Source: Gemmatimonadota bacterium (lineage in GTDB: Bacteria; Latescibacterota; UBA2968). Taken from it: 40,601 nucleotides of DNA. This document shows, piece by piece, positions 14,991-23,337 of this stretch (positions are counted from its first letter, which is position 1; every line of letters begins with the position of its first letter). Both the position numbers and the translations under genes were made by a program. Under the pieces are notes generated by a model that did not search any database, was not told the origin of the DNA, and worked only from the letters and a program-made list of their open reading frames with translations. The stretch spans positions 1 to 40,601 of the forward strand of contig JAPPAB010000160.1 in assembly GCA_026705765.1 (NCBI GenBank), written 5' to 3'.

Positions 14991-16451
14991 AGAGACTGCG
15001 CCTGGAGCCGGATAGCCTCTGGCCGCGTCGTCTATAACGAGAATCCAGTCATTGTCTGCGCCTGGATTTCTTGGCGGGTCAAAGGATTGGCGCGTATCAT
15101 TTTGGAAGATATCGAAAGGTCTCCTGACGGCCTCCGATTGGGTGGTATAGGTAAGCCCGTCGCGTGGATTGAACCACCATGCATTCGTTGACAAGCCCGA
15201 AACTTTCGATAGATCCAAATCTACTGAATGGCCATTTGTAATATAGATAATCCAATAGCTGTTATCAGTTGCCCGTGCAGCCTGCACACGATCATCAACG
15301 GTTCCTTCCGAAGAAAGAATAATGCTCTGATCTGGTATATGAAAAGGACGAGATTCAAAGAGTTGTCGAACAAATTTCATCTGACCTGCTCCCTCAAAGT
15401 TAAGGGCGTCATACCAGAAGAATTTGTGATGGGAACGTTTATGGATTCGATTGGGCTTATCCATCTGGTATATGCCATTTGCCCCATAAGTGAAACCAAA
15501 GGCACCGGCTAGAATGGACCAGTAGGCGCGACGGCGAAGGTGCCAAGCTGAAAACTCTCCATTCTTGAAATTATGCTTAACTGGGTGGTGTTCGTAGCAA
15601 GGTTCGGCGTCAAGAGTCGGTTTTGGCGGCGTGCGATAGTAGTCCTCCATAATCCTTTCATAGTTTTTGTTCCCGATTCTGTGCCCTGACTGAATCATAT
15701 TGAAATCCAGCCAGGGTTTATTATGATAAAATTCACCCGTTGATGTCGCTGGGGGTCTATAGGTTCCTCCCGGGGGATGGTATGACATCAGGACGTTATC
15801 AGACTTTCCCTGTCCCGCACCCTCTGTAATACCCCGAGCCAATGCGTCGTACACTTTGTGCCTGGTGGGCTTGATATCGCCACCAAGTACCCAAATGATA
15901 TTCTTATGACTTCTATACCTGTGACCAATAAATAGGCCGTAGCGATAAGCTCGTTCGGGATTGGAGAGCAGAATGTCTTTAGAACTATTGCGTTTCTTCT
16001 CCACATGCCCCCATGCTGGTAAAAGAGCTATATAGAGTTCCAATGATTTCGCTTTCTCAATGATAAAGTCACAGTGTTTCCAATAGTCTTCATTTGGCTT
16101 GCCACTATCTCCATCATGGAAGGCCTTGTGCCCATACGCATTTGGCCGTTCAATGTTCAAATTAAGTGCACGAGCTTGAATAACATTAAAATGTTTGCCT
16201 TTGCGGTCTTCCAAATATCTCAGAACTTCATTCCTATCAAGTTTCGCGAACAATTCCCAGGCAGTGTCTCCAAGCCAAAAGAAAGGTTCGCCATCTTCTC
16301 TAATAAGGAAGTGTCCGCTCTTATCAATTTTCAAATTCATTGATTTCTCCCGTTCTTGTCCTTTAATCTGTTCAGAAAATATCATTAGTGATAGGAACAG
16401 AAAAAAAACTGATAAAAGACAGTGAGAATATCGGTTATAGTGATTCTGCAT
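14982..16451 (-). CDS. DUF4038 (apiosidase-like) glycoside hydrolase
   Basis: 489 aa. It has an N-terminal hydrophobic signal segment (CLLSVFFLFLSLMIFSEQ), so it is exported or anchored. The DUF4038 apiosidase-like TIM-barrel domain (about residues 40-380) starts with PFFWLGDTAWELFAKLDR. A C-terminal collagen-binding-like domain (PF12904 type, about 395-480) follows, with YWIIYITNGHSVDLDLSKVS and NAWWFNPRDG. The family cleaves pectin side chains (apiose) or other glycans. The start has AAAGGGG upstream. The gene is flanked by two near-identical DUF5069 tails in direct orientation and is more AT-rich than its neighbours. Confidence 0.85.
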   Translation of the reverse strand: MQNHYNRYSHCLLSVFFLFLSLMIFSEQIKGQEREKSMNLKIDKSGHFLIREDGEPFFWLGDTAWELFAKLDRNEVLRYLEDRKGKHFNVIQARALNLNIERPNAYGHKAFHDGDSGKPNEDYWKHCDFIIEKAKSLELYIALLPAWGHVEKKRNSSKDILLSNPERAYRYGLFIGHRYRSHKNIIWVLGGDIKPTRHKVYDALARGITEGAGQGKSDNVLMSYHPPGGTYRPPATSTGEFYHNKPWLDFNMIQSGHRIGNKNYERIMEDYYRTPPKPTLDAEPCYEHHPVKHNFKNGEFSAWHLRRRAYWSILAGAFGFTYGANGIYQMDKPNRIHKRSHHKFFWYDALNFEGAGQMKFVRQLFESRPFHIPDQSIILSSEGTVDDRVQAARATDNSYWIIYITNGHSVDLDLSKVSGLSTNAWWFNPRDGLTYTTQSEAVRRPFDIFQNDTRQSFDPPRNPGADNDWILVIDDAARGYPAPGAVSNR

Positions 16452-16468
16452 AAAGGCCCCTTTGATTA

Positions 16469-16575
16469 TAGAATCGTTTGCTCACGCCTCATTGAGTAAC
16501 GCCAGATGAAAGCCGTGCCAGTCATCGAGATCGTTGAGGTCGGTCCCAAGCCACTTTTTGTCAGACTGGGGCAAA
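16469..16575 (-). pseudogene. DUF5069 3' tail, copy 2
   Basis: On the - strand: LPQSDKKWLGTDLNDLDDWH, then GFHLALLNEA and a TGA at 16482-16484. It matches the end of the intact DUF5069 gene at 19115-19561 with only transitions plus one indel in the shared stretch. Past the stop it shares GTTTGCTCACGCC-type sequence with copy 1 but not with the intact gene. The body of the gene is missing; sequence before about 16575 is unrelated. Confidence 0.85.
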
Positions 16576-16644
16576 CCCCGAGGCGTCATTACGGCGAAGC
16601 CTATCACGGGCAGCCATACAGCGCGTACCATCAGGCTTCTGATT

Positions 16645-17406
16645 CTACATAGTCGGCCTGAACCTGGTTTGAAGAATTCTTTGAGCTGACAACTCACCAA
16701 AAGGCGCACCACAACACCTGACATCCTCCACAACCTTGTGGTAATCGTAACTCAATCTGTGATTCTCCACATGCCATTCCTGCCCATCCCACCACACTCT
16801 GGCATATCCGATTCGATGATCCCCATCAAACGGAAACCCAACTGAATCAATGATACTATATCGCTGACCGCACGGAACGCCATAGGACGCGTAGTGAAGG
16901 TGTCCTGCCACAATCAGATTGGCCTTCGCATCCCCCAGCAGTGTCCTGGCCTCCTCTTCTGGCGTAACGGTCAGAAGTCTGAACGGATCCTGATCAGGTT
17001 GAAGAACCAAAAAACCGGCCACATCAGTAGGCGTTGCGTGGACAATGAGAAGATCATCCTCCGGAGACTGCCCTCCTGGTGGGGTTATCCGGTGCTCAAA
17101 GGGCAGATTCTTTAGATAGCTCAATCCATCTGTTCCCAGTTTCTCTCTTACCCAGTCCAGTCTTTCCTCGGAATACTGTTCATCAAAGACCAACAGGTCT
17201 GCGTTTCCGTAAATCGTGGGAGCACCCAGATTTCGTATCGTGTCAAGACTCTCGACCGGGCGGGGTCCGTTCAGCACCAAGTCGCCAGCGACCACCAGAC
17301 GATCATAGGGTTGGCTTTGTAGATCCTCAATAACAGCTTTGAGTGCAGCGACGTTGCCGTGAATATCTGCAATTACCGCAACTGAATATGACAGGGAATC
17401 ATTCAT
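16645..17406 (-). CDS. Metallophosphoesterase, YfcE/PP-like
   Basis: 253 aa. Calcineurin-like motifs: VIADIHGNVAALKAV, VAGDLVLNGPRP, IYGNADLLVF, IVHATPTD and IVAGHLHYASYG. GNAD replaces the usual GNHD, as in a subgroup of the family, so the metal-site His is absent or supplied elsewhere. The ATG at 17406 is chosen because the domain starts within 10 residues; upstream in-frame codons overlap the kinase gene. It starts 28 bases after the kinase stop, suggesting co-transcription. Confidence 0.8.
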   Translation of the reverse strand: MNDSLSYSVAVIADIHGNVAALKAVIEDLQSQPYDRLVVAGDLVLNGPRPVESLDTIRNLGAPTIYGNADLLVFDEQYSEERLDWVREKLGTDGLSYLKNLPFEHRITPPGGQSPEDDLLIVHATPTDVAGFLVLQPDQDPFRLLTVTPEEEARTLLGDAKANLIVAGHLHYASYGVPCGQRYSIIDSVGFPFDGDHRIGYARVWWDGQEWHVENHRLSYDYHKVVEDVRCCGAPFGELSAQRILQTRFRPTM

Positions 17407-17434
17407 TTCACATCTCCAAACTTGGGACCTGTCC

Positions 17435-18427
17435 TCACCGCACCGGCCCCATAGGCCATTCCGAGGTCGGCCTACCTTCCCAGGTTGATCGTCGAAAGAA
17501 TCGCCCGCCTGGGGGACGACTAAACCAGCTACTAATTGCGATTCCCCAAAAGTGCTCAAAGGATCTGTCTTTTAGATTCGCGTCACAGTATGCGTAGTGC
17601 GACAAGACCTCGTCGAGAAATGACTCTCCGTATATCCAGAATCCATAGAAATCCTTAGCGGGATCCGTGATTTCGATGTCCCCCCAGTCTATGATCCCAG
17701 TAAGTCTTCCGGTCGAGGGGGCATGATAGATGTGTTTGTACCAGAGGTCGTTGTGAGCCAGCACAGGCTCGTATGAATGATTGATGCTTTCACTTCTTTC
17801 GATCCATGCTTCGAAAACATTGCGGACCTCACATTGAAGCTCGTCTGCCCGTTCAGCGAATAACTCCTTCCACATCCTGCGACGCCTAACCGATGCGTCA
17901 CCCTCTTCTACGCCGAGGCTTCTTGCCTTCGCGATCGGGTAGCTGTGGAGTTCGCTGATGAAAACACCCAGCCTCTGAGCGGCCTCGCTGCGGTTCGCCT
18001 TGGAAAGTCTCCAAAACCGCCACGGAGAAAGTCGAGTCCCCGGAATTGTGTGGTATCCCGCAAAATCTGACGCCTTCGGCACGAATGCATAGTCGGGTAT
18101 GGGAATGGCATTCAGCCTGCTTCTAAGGGCATCCAGGACGATCCGCTCCCTCGTCAGATTCGTATCCTGATCATTCTCGAACCGGAAAGCGATGCCATTG
18201 TCCAACAGAATCATTACATGATCGGGATCGGCAATAGTCTGAACTCTTCGGTAATTTGTCCACATGAGATCTGGAAAGGCATCTCTGATTCTCTCCAGGT
18301 AGTAGCTGGAAGCCAATGGGGGCATAGGGACCTGCCAAAGAGGATTAACTGCCGCGATTTCCTCTAACTGTTGGGGTTGCTGACGGGCTTGCAGCCTATC
18401 AGACAATTCATCAATAAAAAAAGACAA
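17435..18427 (-). CDS. APH-fold phosphotransferase
   Basis: 330 aa. The catalytic loop VLAHNDLWYKHIYHAP and the metal-binding GIIDWGDIEITDPAKDF are near residues 220-250. The N-lobe has NGIAFRFENDQDTNLTRE-type nucleotide-lobe sequence, and AGYHTIPGTRLSPW matches the conserved hinge of APH-family enzymes. It is different from the other three kinases in the window. The substrate may be an aminoglycoside, macrolide or endogenous metabolite; not determinable. It is probably transcribed with the downstream phosphoesterase. Confidence 0.8.
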   Translation of the reverse strand: MSFFIDELSDRLQARQQPQQLEEIAAVNPLWQVPMPPLASSYYLERIRDAFPDLMWTNYRRVQTIADPDHVMILLDNGIAFRFENDQDTNLTRERIVLDALRSRLNAIPIPDYAFVPKASDFAGYHTIPGTRLSPWRFWRLSKANRSEAAQRLGVFISELHSYPIAKARSLGVEEGDASVRRRRMWKELFAERADELQCEVRNVFEAWIERSESINHSYEPVLAHNDLWYKHIYHAPSTGRLTGIIDWGDIEITDPAKDFYGFWIYGESFLDEVLSHYAYCDANLKDRSFEHFWGIAISSWFSRPPGGRFFRRSTWEGRPTSEWPMGPVR

Positions 18428-18486
18428 TCACAGCCGTTTAGGAGTTGGTATGTAGAGGAAGCCTCAGATTTCCTTTAGTGCTTGCA

Positions 18487-19122
18487 TTACTTTGGTAATC
18501 GGTTCTTCGTTTTTGCGTTTGACGTAATTTGCTTGATTCGTTCTTGGATATCGATTTCTGGCGTATAGTGAATACTATGTATGCCAACTTGCTCAGCACC
18601 TTGCACATTGTTAATTCTGTCATCCACAAAAATGGCTTCTTCAGCAGTCACTTCCAAACGGGATAGCATACGCTGAAAAATCTTTGGGTCAGGTTTACGC
18701 AAACCTTCTTCAGCTGAGAACATTATCGCGTCAAAAAGGTCATCGTGAATCTCTTCCTGTACAATTTTGCGTGTCGTGATCCAAGCATCGCTGAGTACGC
18801 CGAGTTTATATTTACCTTTTAATGAGGTAATATAGTCTAACAGATCATAATTCCAGATGGGTTCGCCCCAGAAATCCTCACCTAATTTCTGTGCTTCATC
18901 ATTTGATATATTCAGTTCACCTCCAATAACTTTCCATAACTTTTCTGGATGTTCTTCTCCCACGAAAAGTTTCGGCGTTAGAGGGTGATAGAATACCATT
19001 TGGGCCAGTTCAGCTATTGACATACCAATTTGAGGAATTTGAGTGTAGTCCACTGTTAGGTTTTCTTCTATCAGTACTCCACCCATATCCCAGATGATGG
19101 CTTTGATCACTTCACTACTCAT
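18487..19122 (-). CDS. HAD superfamily hydrolase (YihX-like)
   Basis: 211-aa phosphatase/dehalogenase-type HAD protein of subfamily IA. Motif I is IIWDMGGVL, motif II LGVLSDAW, motif III GLRKPDPKIFQRM and motif IV IFVDDRINNVQGA. The DMGGV form lacks the second Asp of typical phosphatases, as in YihX-like members. The start ATG at 19122 overlaps the DUF5069 stop by the shared bases ATGAGTAG, so translation is probably coupled. An open frame extends to 19218 but lies inside DUF5069. Confidence 0.9.
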   Translation of the reverse strand: MSSEVIKAIIWDMGGVLIEENLTVDYTQIPQIGMSIAELAQMVFYHPLTPKLFVGEEHPEKLWKVIGGELNISNDEAQKLGEDFWGEPIWNYDLLDYITSLKGKYKLGVLSDAWITTRKIVQEEIHDDLFDAIMFSAEEGLRKPDPKIFQRMLSRLEVTAEEAIFVDDRINNVQGAEQVGIHSIHYTPEIDIQERIKQITSNAKTKNRLPK

Positions 19123-19561
19123 TGAGTAGCACCAGATGAAAGCCATGCCAGTCGTCGAGATCGTTGAGGTCGGTCCCAAGCCACTCTTTGTCAGACTGGG
19201 ACAACCCAAGAATCTCAAGCATTTCGCTTCGGCCGGGCTCTGGCTTGGGGAACGAGAGGATGCGTTCGTTGAATTGGTCTATCGCCTCCGGCGTCAGGCT
19301 TTCCGGTTTCGCATTTTTCTTCACCCAGGTCTCGAACGCCAGGTAGCCCGGCTGCGACGCGCTTACGAAAGCGACAGCGGCGGTCGAATCAATTCCCAGA
19401 GCTTCGAGTAGCATGCCATCGAACCCACCTTCGCCCGCTCTGTATTCATCTGCCAACTTGCCCTTTGCCGACAGACGCATTTTCAACCATAGCCTGGGAA
19501 GATGAACCAATCCCAACGGGCCCTTTGTCCGGGTGCTGATGAGAGGAACATGTGTCTCCAT
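19115..19561 (-). CDS. DUF5069 family protein, intact
   Basis: 148 aa. The sequence fits DUF5069: LGLVHLPRLWLKMRLSAKGK near the N-terminus, GFDGMLLEALGIDS in the middle, and a C-terminal SDKEWLGTDLNDLDDWHGF. The function of the family is unknown; it is a small cytoplasmic protein. AAGGAGA precedes the ATG. Its final codons overlap the HAD start. Two broken copies of its 3' end occur at 14840 and 16469, so this gene or a close relative was the source of the repeats. Confidence 0.8.
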   Translation of the reverse strand: METHVPLISTRTKGPLGLVHLPRLWLKMRLSAKGKLADEYRAGEGGFDGMLLEALGIDSTAAVAFVSASQPGYLAFETWVKKNAKPESLTPEAIDQFNERILSFPKPEPGRSEMLEILGLSQSDKEWLGTDLNDLDDWHGFHLVLLNE

Positions 19562-19654
19562 TGCGAGTCTCCTTATTAGTGATTATTGTGCATGGTTTGC
19601 GGGGGTGGAATGATTGGGTAATCCAACGCTACTTTCGTGTTTCGATTGGACATT

Positions 19655-20149
19655 CTACACAAAATCAGAGGAAAGTGCTCCCAAAAATCCAACTCGCTTT
19701 TTGGGATCCCGGTATTGAATCAGTTCGTAGTGCCCAATCATAAATCCTTGTGCTTCCCAGAATTTCAAGGCCTCTGGATTGTCCCGTCGGACATTTAAAT
19801 CGATCCTATCAATTCCCAGGCTATCGGTAATTTCTATGGCTGATTTCACCAAGAACGTCCCAATGCCCCTCCTGCGCTTGGCAGGAACAACGTAGAAGTC
19901 GTTTATCTCTGCTCTGGTGCCAGAGATGGAGAATGAAATAAATCCCACTGGGGATCCTTCGCTTAGCCCCCAAAATACCCTTGGTTCAGTGCTGGACAGG
20001 GGAAAACGATCTGCGAAATACGAATCCCGACTATCAGATGTACATACCGTATCGGCATGTGGCATGATCTCCAGCCAGTAAGCTTCGACGAGTGGACGAA
20101 ATCGATTCTGGTCGGCTGGAATTACCCGTTTGAAATTGATGCGTTCCAT
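19655..20149 (-). CDS. GNAT family N-acetyltransferase
   Basis: 164 aa. The acetyl-CoA loop is AKRRRGIGTFLVKSAIE near residue 95, after INDFYVVP; the C-terminal NPEALKFWEAQGF strand is complete. There is no clear Shine-Dalgarno sequence. It is 45 bases downstream of the methyltransferase stop, in an apparent pair. The acceptor is unknown. Confidence 0.9.
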   Translation of the reverse strand: MERINFKRVIPADQNRFRPLVEAYWLEIMPHADTVCTSDSRDSYFADRFPLSSTEPRVFWGLSEGSPVGFISFSISGTRAEINDFYVVPAKRRRGIGTFLVKSAIEITDSLGIDRIDLNVRRDNPEALKFWEAQGFMIGHYELIQYRDPKKRVGFLGALSSDFV

Positions 20150-20194
20150 AATAAATCAGACTCGTCTATGCCATGCTGTTAGATGAAGTGCGAT

Positions 20195-21010
20195 CTATCG
20201 CTTTCTTGATGTCACGAATAAGACATCGTCGCTAGCAAAGTCGTTCGCTTCGACTATATCGCTTTGCATTGAACTTATGTCGAAGCCATTCGTTGCCAAT
20301 AGGCTCTCGATCTCGCTTTCGGTGAAATAGTGGTCCCATGTGATGAACTCCTTTGGATCTTGCCTGTCCTCCAGTACTAATGTTCGTATTCCCCAAGCTC
20401 TGTGGTCTGGAAAGTGTTTGCTCTCATTCAACAAGAAGTGAGAAGAGTTCGCCCAAAATCCGCTACCGGAAACGTAGTTCCAGTCTCGTGATTCGCATTT
20501 GCTGTCGCTCAAGCGTGGCCCAAATATGTCGAAGAGAAACAATCCGTCCTTTACGAGATGTGCATGAACGCGACTCAGAAACGTCATTTGTTCACGCGGC
20601 AAGAGAGCACCGAAGTCGCAATAGATGCAGATAGCCGCGTCATACATGCCTTCAATAGGATCAGAGAGATAGTCTCCGCATTCATAGTGGATCCGAAGAT
20701 CGCTCTCTCGGGCACTCTTCCTGGCGTACTCAATAGAAACCGGATTAATGTCCAGGCCGGTTACGCTGAACCCTTTGGCTGCCAGCCTGGTTGAGTATAA
20801 GCCTGGGCCACACCCCAGATCCAGGATGCGTTTCGCTCCTTTACATTGTACCGCCACCCAGTCAATCGTTTTGCTGATGATATGAGGTTTTCGACTGGCC
20901 CCATCCGAATCTGGATCCAAGTGAGCAGAGAGCATCGCTTTAGATACATGCGGATCTGTCCAGATATTCGCGTTCCCCTGGCGGCTATATACAAGCGTGC
21001 TCGGAAACAT
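20195..21010 (-). CDS. Class I SAM-dependent methyltransferase
   Basis: 271 aa. Motif I is RILDLGCGPGLYSTRLAAKG near residue 60, then VTGLDINPVSIEYA and CIYCDFGALLPREQ. The C-terminal half (FFLFDIFGP-like LFLFDIFGPRLS, EFITWDHYFTESEIESLLA) matches small-molecule methyltransferases. The start has AAGGAGC upstream. It is 12 bases downstream of the GH4 stop, so it is probably in the same operon. Confidence 0.85.
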   Translation of the reverse strand: MFPSTLVYSRQGNANIWTDPHVSKAMLSAHLDPDSDGASRKPHIISKTIDWVAVQCKGAKRILDLGCGPGLYSTRLAAKGFSVTGLDINPVSIEYARKSARESDLRIHYECGDYLSDPIEGMYDAAICIYCDFGALLPREQMTFLSRVHAHLVKDGLFLFDIFGPRLSDSKCESRDWNYVSGSGFWANSSHFLLNESKHFPDHRAWGIRTLVLEDRQDPKEFITWDHYFTESEIESLLATNGFDISSMQSDIVEANDFASDDVLFVTSRKR

Positions 21011-21022
21011 GCGTGCTCCTTA

Positions 21023-22336
21023 TCAGGCATCAAAATAACTGAGTCGATCGCCTTCTGCTTCCCAGAGTTCTTCAAACATTTTTCGGATGTCGGGTAAAGA
21101 TACGACGGATGCAGTAAGTGGGTCCAATGCACAAGCATGGAATGCCGCTTCTTTATCTTTTTCCATTGCCGCTTTGACGGAGAGTTCTTGTACGGCGATG
21201 TTGGTCATGTTTAATGCGGCGCACTGAGGCGGGAGTTCACCAACGTAACAGGGATGAATGCCTTCTCTATCGACCATGCAGGGTACTTCAACACAGCATT
21301 CGTCGGGAAGATTGGTGATAGATCCGTTGTTCATGACGTTGCCGTTGAAGACAAATGGGACACCTGTGATTTTTGCTTCTATGATTGAAGAAGCGTATTC
21401 GTGGGATGCTTGTAGTTTTGGGACTTCGGCTTCGGTATCGTCATCTGTGATACCCGTGTCTTTCATCCAGGATCGTTTGCGGCTTTCGGGCAATTCCATG
21501 AAGACGGGATCGCGTTCTGGCAGGTTGTAGATGTCCCGCAATTCCCGAGTGCGCTGGAAGTAGGGGAGGTATTCTGAATTGTGTCGGGTGCTTTCGGTGA
21601 CAAAATAGCCAAATTGCTTCATTAACTCGACCCGCACCAGGTCGTCTTTGAAACTGGGATGGGTGTCAACGGCTTTGAAGATGCGAGGGTAGAGGTCTTC
21701 GCCGTCTTTGTTGAATTTTAGAATCCAGGCCTGGTGGTTAATCCCCGCAACGAGGTAACTCACATCTTCGTAGGGAACGTCAATGCCATTTGCCAGTTTT
21801 TTTGTCGTGCCCTGTACGCTGTGGCAGAGGCCGACGTTTTGGATGGATGAACCGATAGAATGCATCCAGGTGAGCATGGCCATGGGGTTGGTATAATTTA
21901 ACATGAGTGCATCGGGGCAGTGTTTTTCCATGCTTTTGCAAAATGATAGGTGCTCGTGTGCGGTGCGAAGATAACGGAACACACCTCCTACGCCTACTGT
22001 GTCGGCGACAGTTTGGTTAATGCCGTACTTCTTGGGGATGTTGATTTCAGATGCATAGGGTTCGCCCCAGTAGGCTGCGCCCCCAATGGATACGGCAGTG
22101 ACGACAAAATCTGCGCCGGGCAATAATTCTTCGCGATCCGTGCTGGCGATGCATTTGCCAGGGAGTCCATGGCCATCAATGGCGCGGTTCACGTAATCGT
22201 GCACCTGAGTCAATCGCTCTTCGTTGATATCACAGAGTGCGATTGTGGAATCGTTTAATAATTCACGAGATAAAATATCGAGGGACAGTCGGCTTCCGAA
22301 TCCACTGCCAGCACCAATGATTACAATTTTTGCCAT
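21023..22336 (-). CDS. GH4 alpha-galactosidase-like glycosidase
   Basis: 437-aa family 4 glycosidase. These NAD+- and Mn2+-dependent enzymes cleave glycosides by a redox-elimination mechanism. The Rossmann start is KIVIIGAGSGFGSRLSLDIL; NYTNPMAMLTW and the metal ligands Cys171 (GLCHSVQGT) and His201 (AGINHQAW) are present. The CHSV signature is the one associated with alpha-galactosidases (MelA type) among GH4 subgroups. TGGAGG precedes the ATG. No phosphotransferase-system gene is nearby, which fits an unphosphorylated substrate. Confidence 0.9.
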   Translation of the reverse strand: MAKIVIIGAGSGFGSRLSLDILSRELLNDSTIALCDINEERLTQVHDYVNRAIDGHGLPGKCIASTDREELLPGADFVVTAVSIGGAAYWGEPYASEINIPKKYGINQTVADTVGVGGVFRYLRTAHEHLSFCKSMEKHCPDALMLNYTNPMAMLTWMHSIGSSIQNVGLCHSVQGTTKKLANGIDVPYEDVSYLVAGINHQAWILKFNKDGEDLYPRIFKAVDTHPSFKDDLVRVELMKQFGYFVTESTRHNSEYLPYFQRTRELRDIYNLPERDPVFMELPESRKRSWMKDTGITDDDTEAEVPKLQASHEYASSIIEAKITGVPFVFNGNVMNNGSITNLPDECCVEVPCMVDREGIHPCYVGELPPQCAALNMTNIAVQELSVKAAMEKDKEAAFHACALDPLTASVVSLPDIRKMFEELWEAEGDRLSYFDA

Positions 22337-22380
22337 TAAAACCTCCAGTATGAAAAGTAATAAACTCAGCGAGTGAGGAA

Positions 22381-23241
22381 TCAGGAAAACACCGGTGCCT
22401 GGAACACATCCTCGAATTCACCGCGGTCCTTCGCCCGCTGATACTCCCACTCGTAGGGCGATTCCCTGAGCCTGTTGGGCCCGTTCCTCACATCGTGCCC
22501 GATGTTGCTTTGCCTGGGGTAATGGCTGTAGATCATGAGCCTCCGCGGACGACCGGAAACATTTGGCCTGGAGTTGTGGATCAGCACCGAATGGAAGAGC
22601 ATGACGGAGCCGGGCGGCGCCAACAGGTCGATTCCCCCATCGAAATCGATCAAATCCGGTAGCACTTCCCACCCCCTTTTGTTGGGCGGTCGGTGGTGTT
22701 CCAGGTGCTGTTTGTGACTCCCCGGCCAGACGTGGAGCGGTCCGGACGATTCGTCGTATGGATCTATGGTCACAGCCGAAGAGATGATCTCTTGCGGGTA
22801 ATTCTGGGCAAGATAATACGCCCAATCGTTGTGGACCGGAAACCGGTCTTCGAGATCGACCAATGGGATGCCCTCAATCGCTTCGGGCAGTGGCTCTTTG
22901 TAGTTCAGCTTCTCCTCCATGAGAATCGGCTCGTCACCCATGAGTTGACGCATGGGTCCGATGAGTCGTTCGTCGGCAGACACTCCGGCCAGGAACAGCG
23001 ACAGGTCGTTTATGGGCTGGATCTTGCGCACCATCGGCCCGGTAGATGTCTGCAGAATGTCGAGTCGCCCGCTTTTTCGCCCGTTGGCCAGAGAAGAGTT
23101 GATGATGAGCTCGAGTATCCGGTCCGCTTCATGTTGCATGCGAGCAACTTCCTCGGCGTTGAATGCCTGTGGGAGCACCAGGTAACCGTTCTCGCGGAAG
23201 TGCTCCAGGTCTTCGCCTGTGAGTTCCGTTTTCATCGCCAT
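22381..23241 (-). CDS. Phytanoyl-CoA dioxygenase family protein
   Basis: 286-aa Fe(II)/2-oxoglutarate-dependent oxygenase. The iron ligands are His137 and Asp139 (FPVHNDWAYYL) and a distal His near 222 (LIHNSRPNVSGRPRR), with Arg for 2-oxoglutarate. The N-terminus FRENGYLVLPQAFNAEEV is typical of the family. AGGAGG precedes the ATG. Such enzymes hydroxylate lipids, amino acids, halogenated or natural-product substrates; the target is unknown. It lies between a sulfatase and GH4 in the catabolic block. Confidence 0.9.
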   Translation of the reverse strand: MAMKTELTGEDLEHFRENGYLVLPQAFNAEEVARMQHEADRILELIINSSLANGRKSGRLDILQTSTGPMVRKIQPINDLSLFLAGVSADERLIGPMRQLMGDEPILMEEKLNYKEPLPEAIEGIPLVDLEDRFPVHNDWAYYLAQNYPQEIISSAVTIDPYDESSGPLHVWPGSHKQHLEHHRPPNKRGWEVLPDLIDFDGGIDLLAPPGSVMLFHSVLIHNSRPNVSGRPRRLMIYSHYPRQSNIGHDVRNGPNRLRESPYEWEYQRAKDRGEFEDVFQAPVFS

Positions 23242-23337
23242 TCTTTCCTCCTATTGAGGTGCTTGATGATGGCCATCTCAAGTTCCGGGGTGAATGATTT
23301 CTCGGGCTTCATTCTCGCTCTCCTTCCAAAGCATCTT

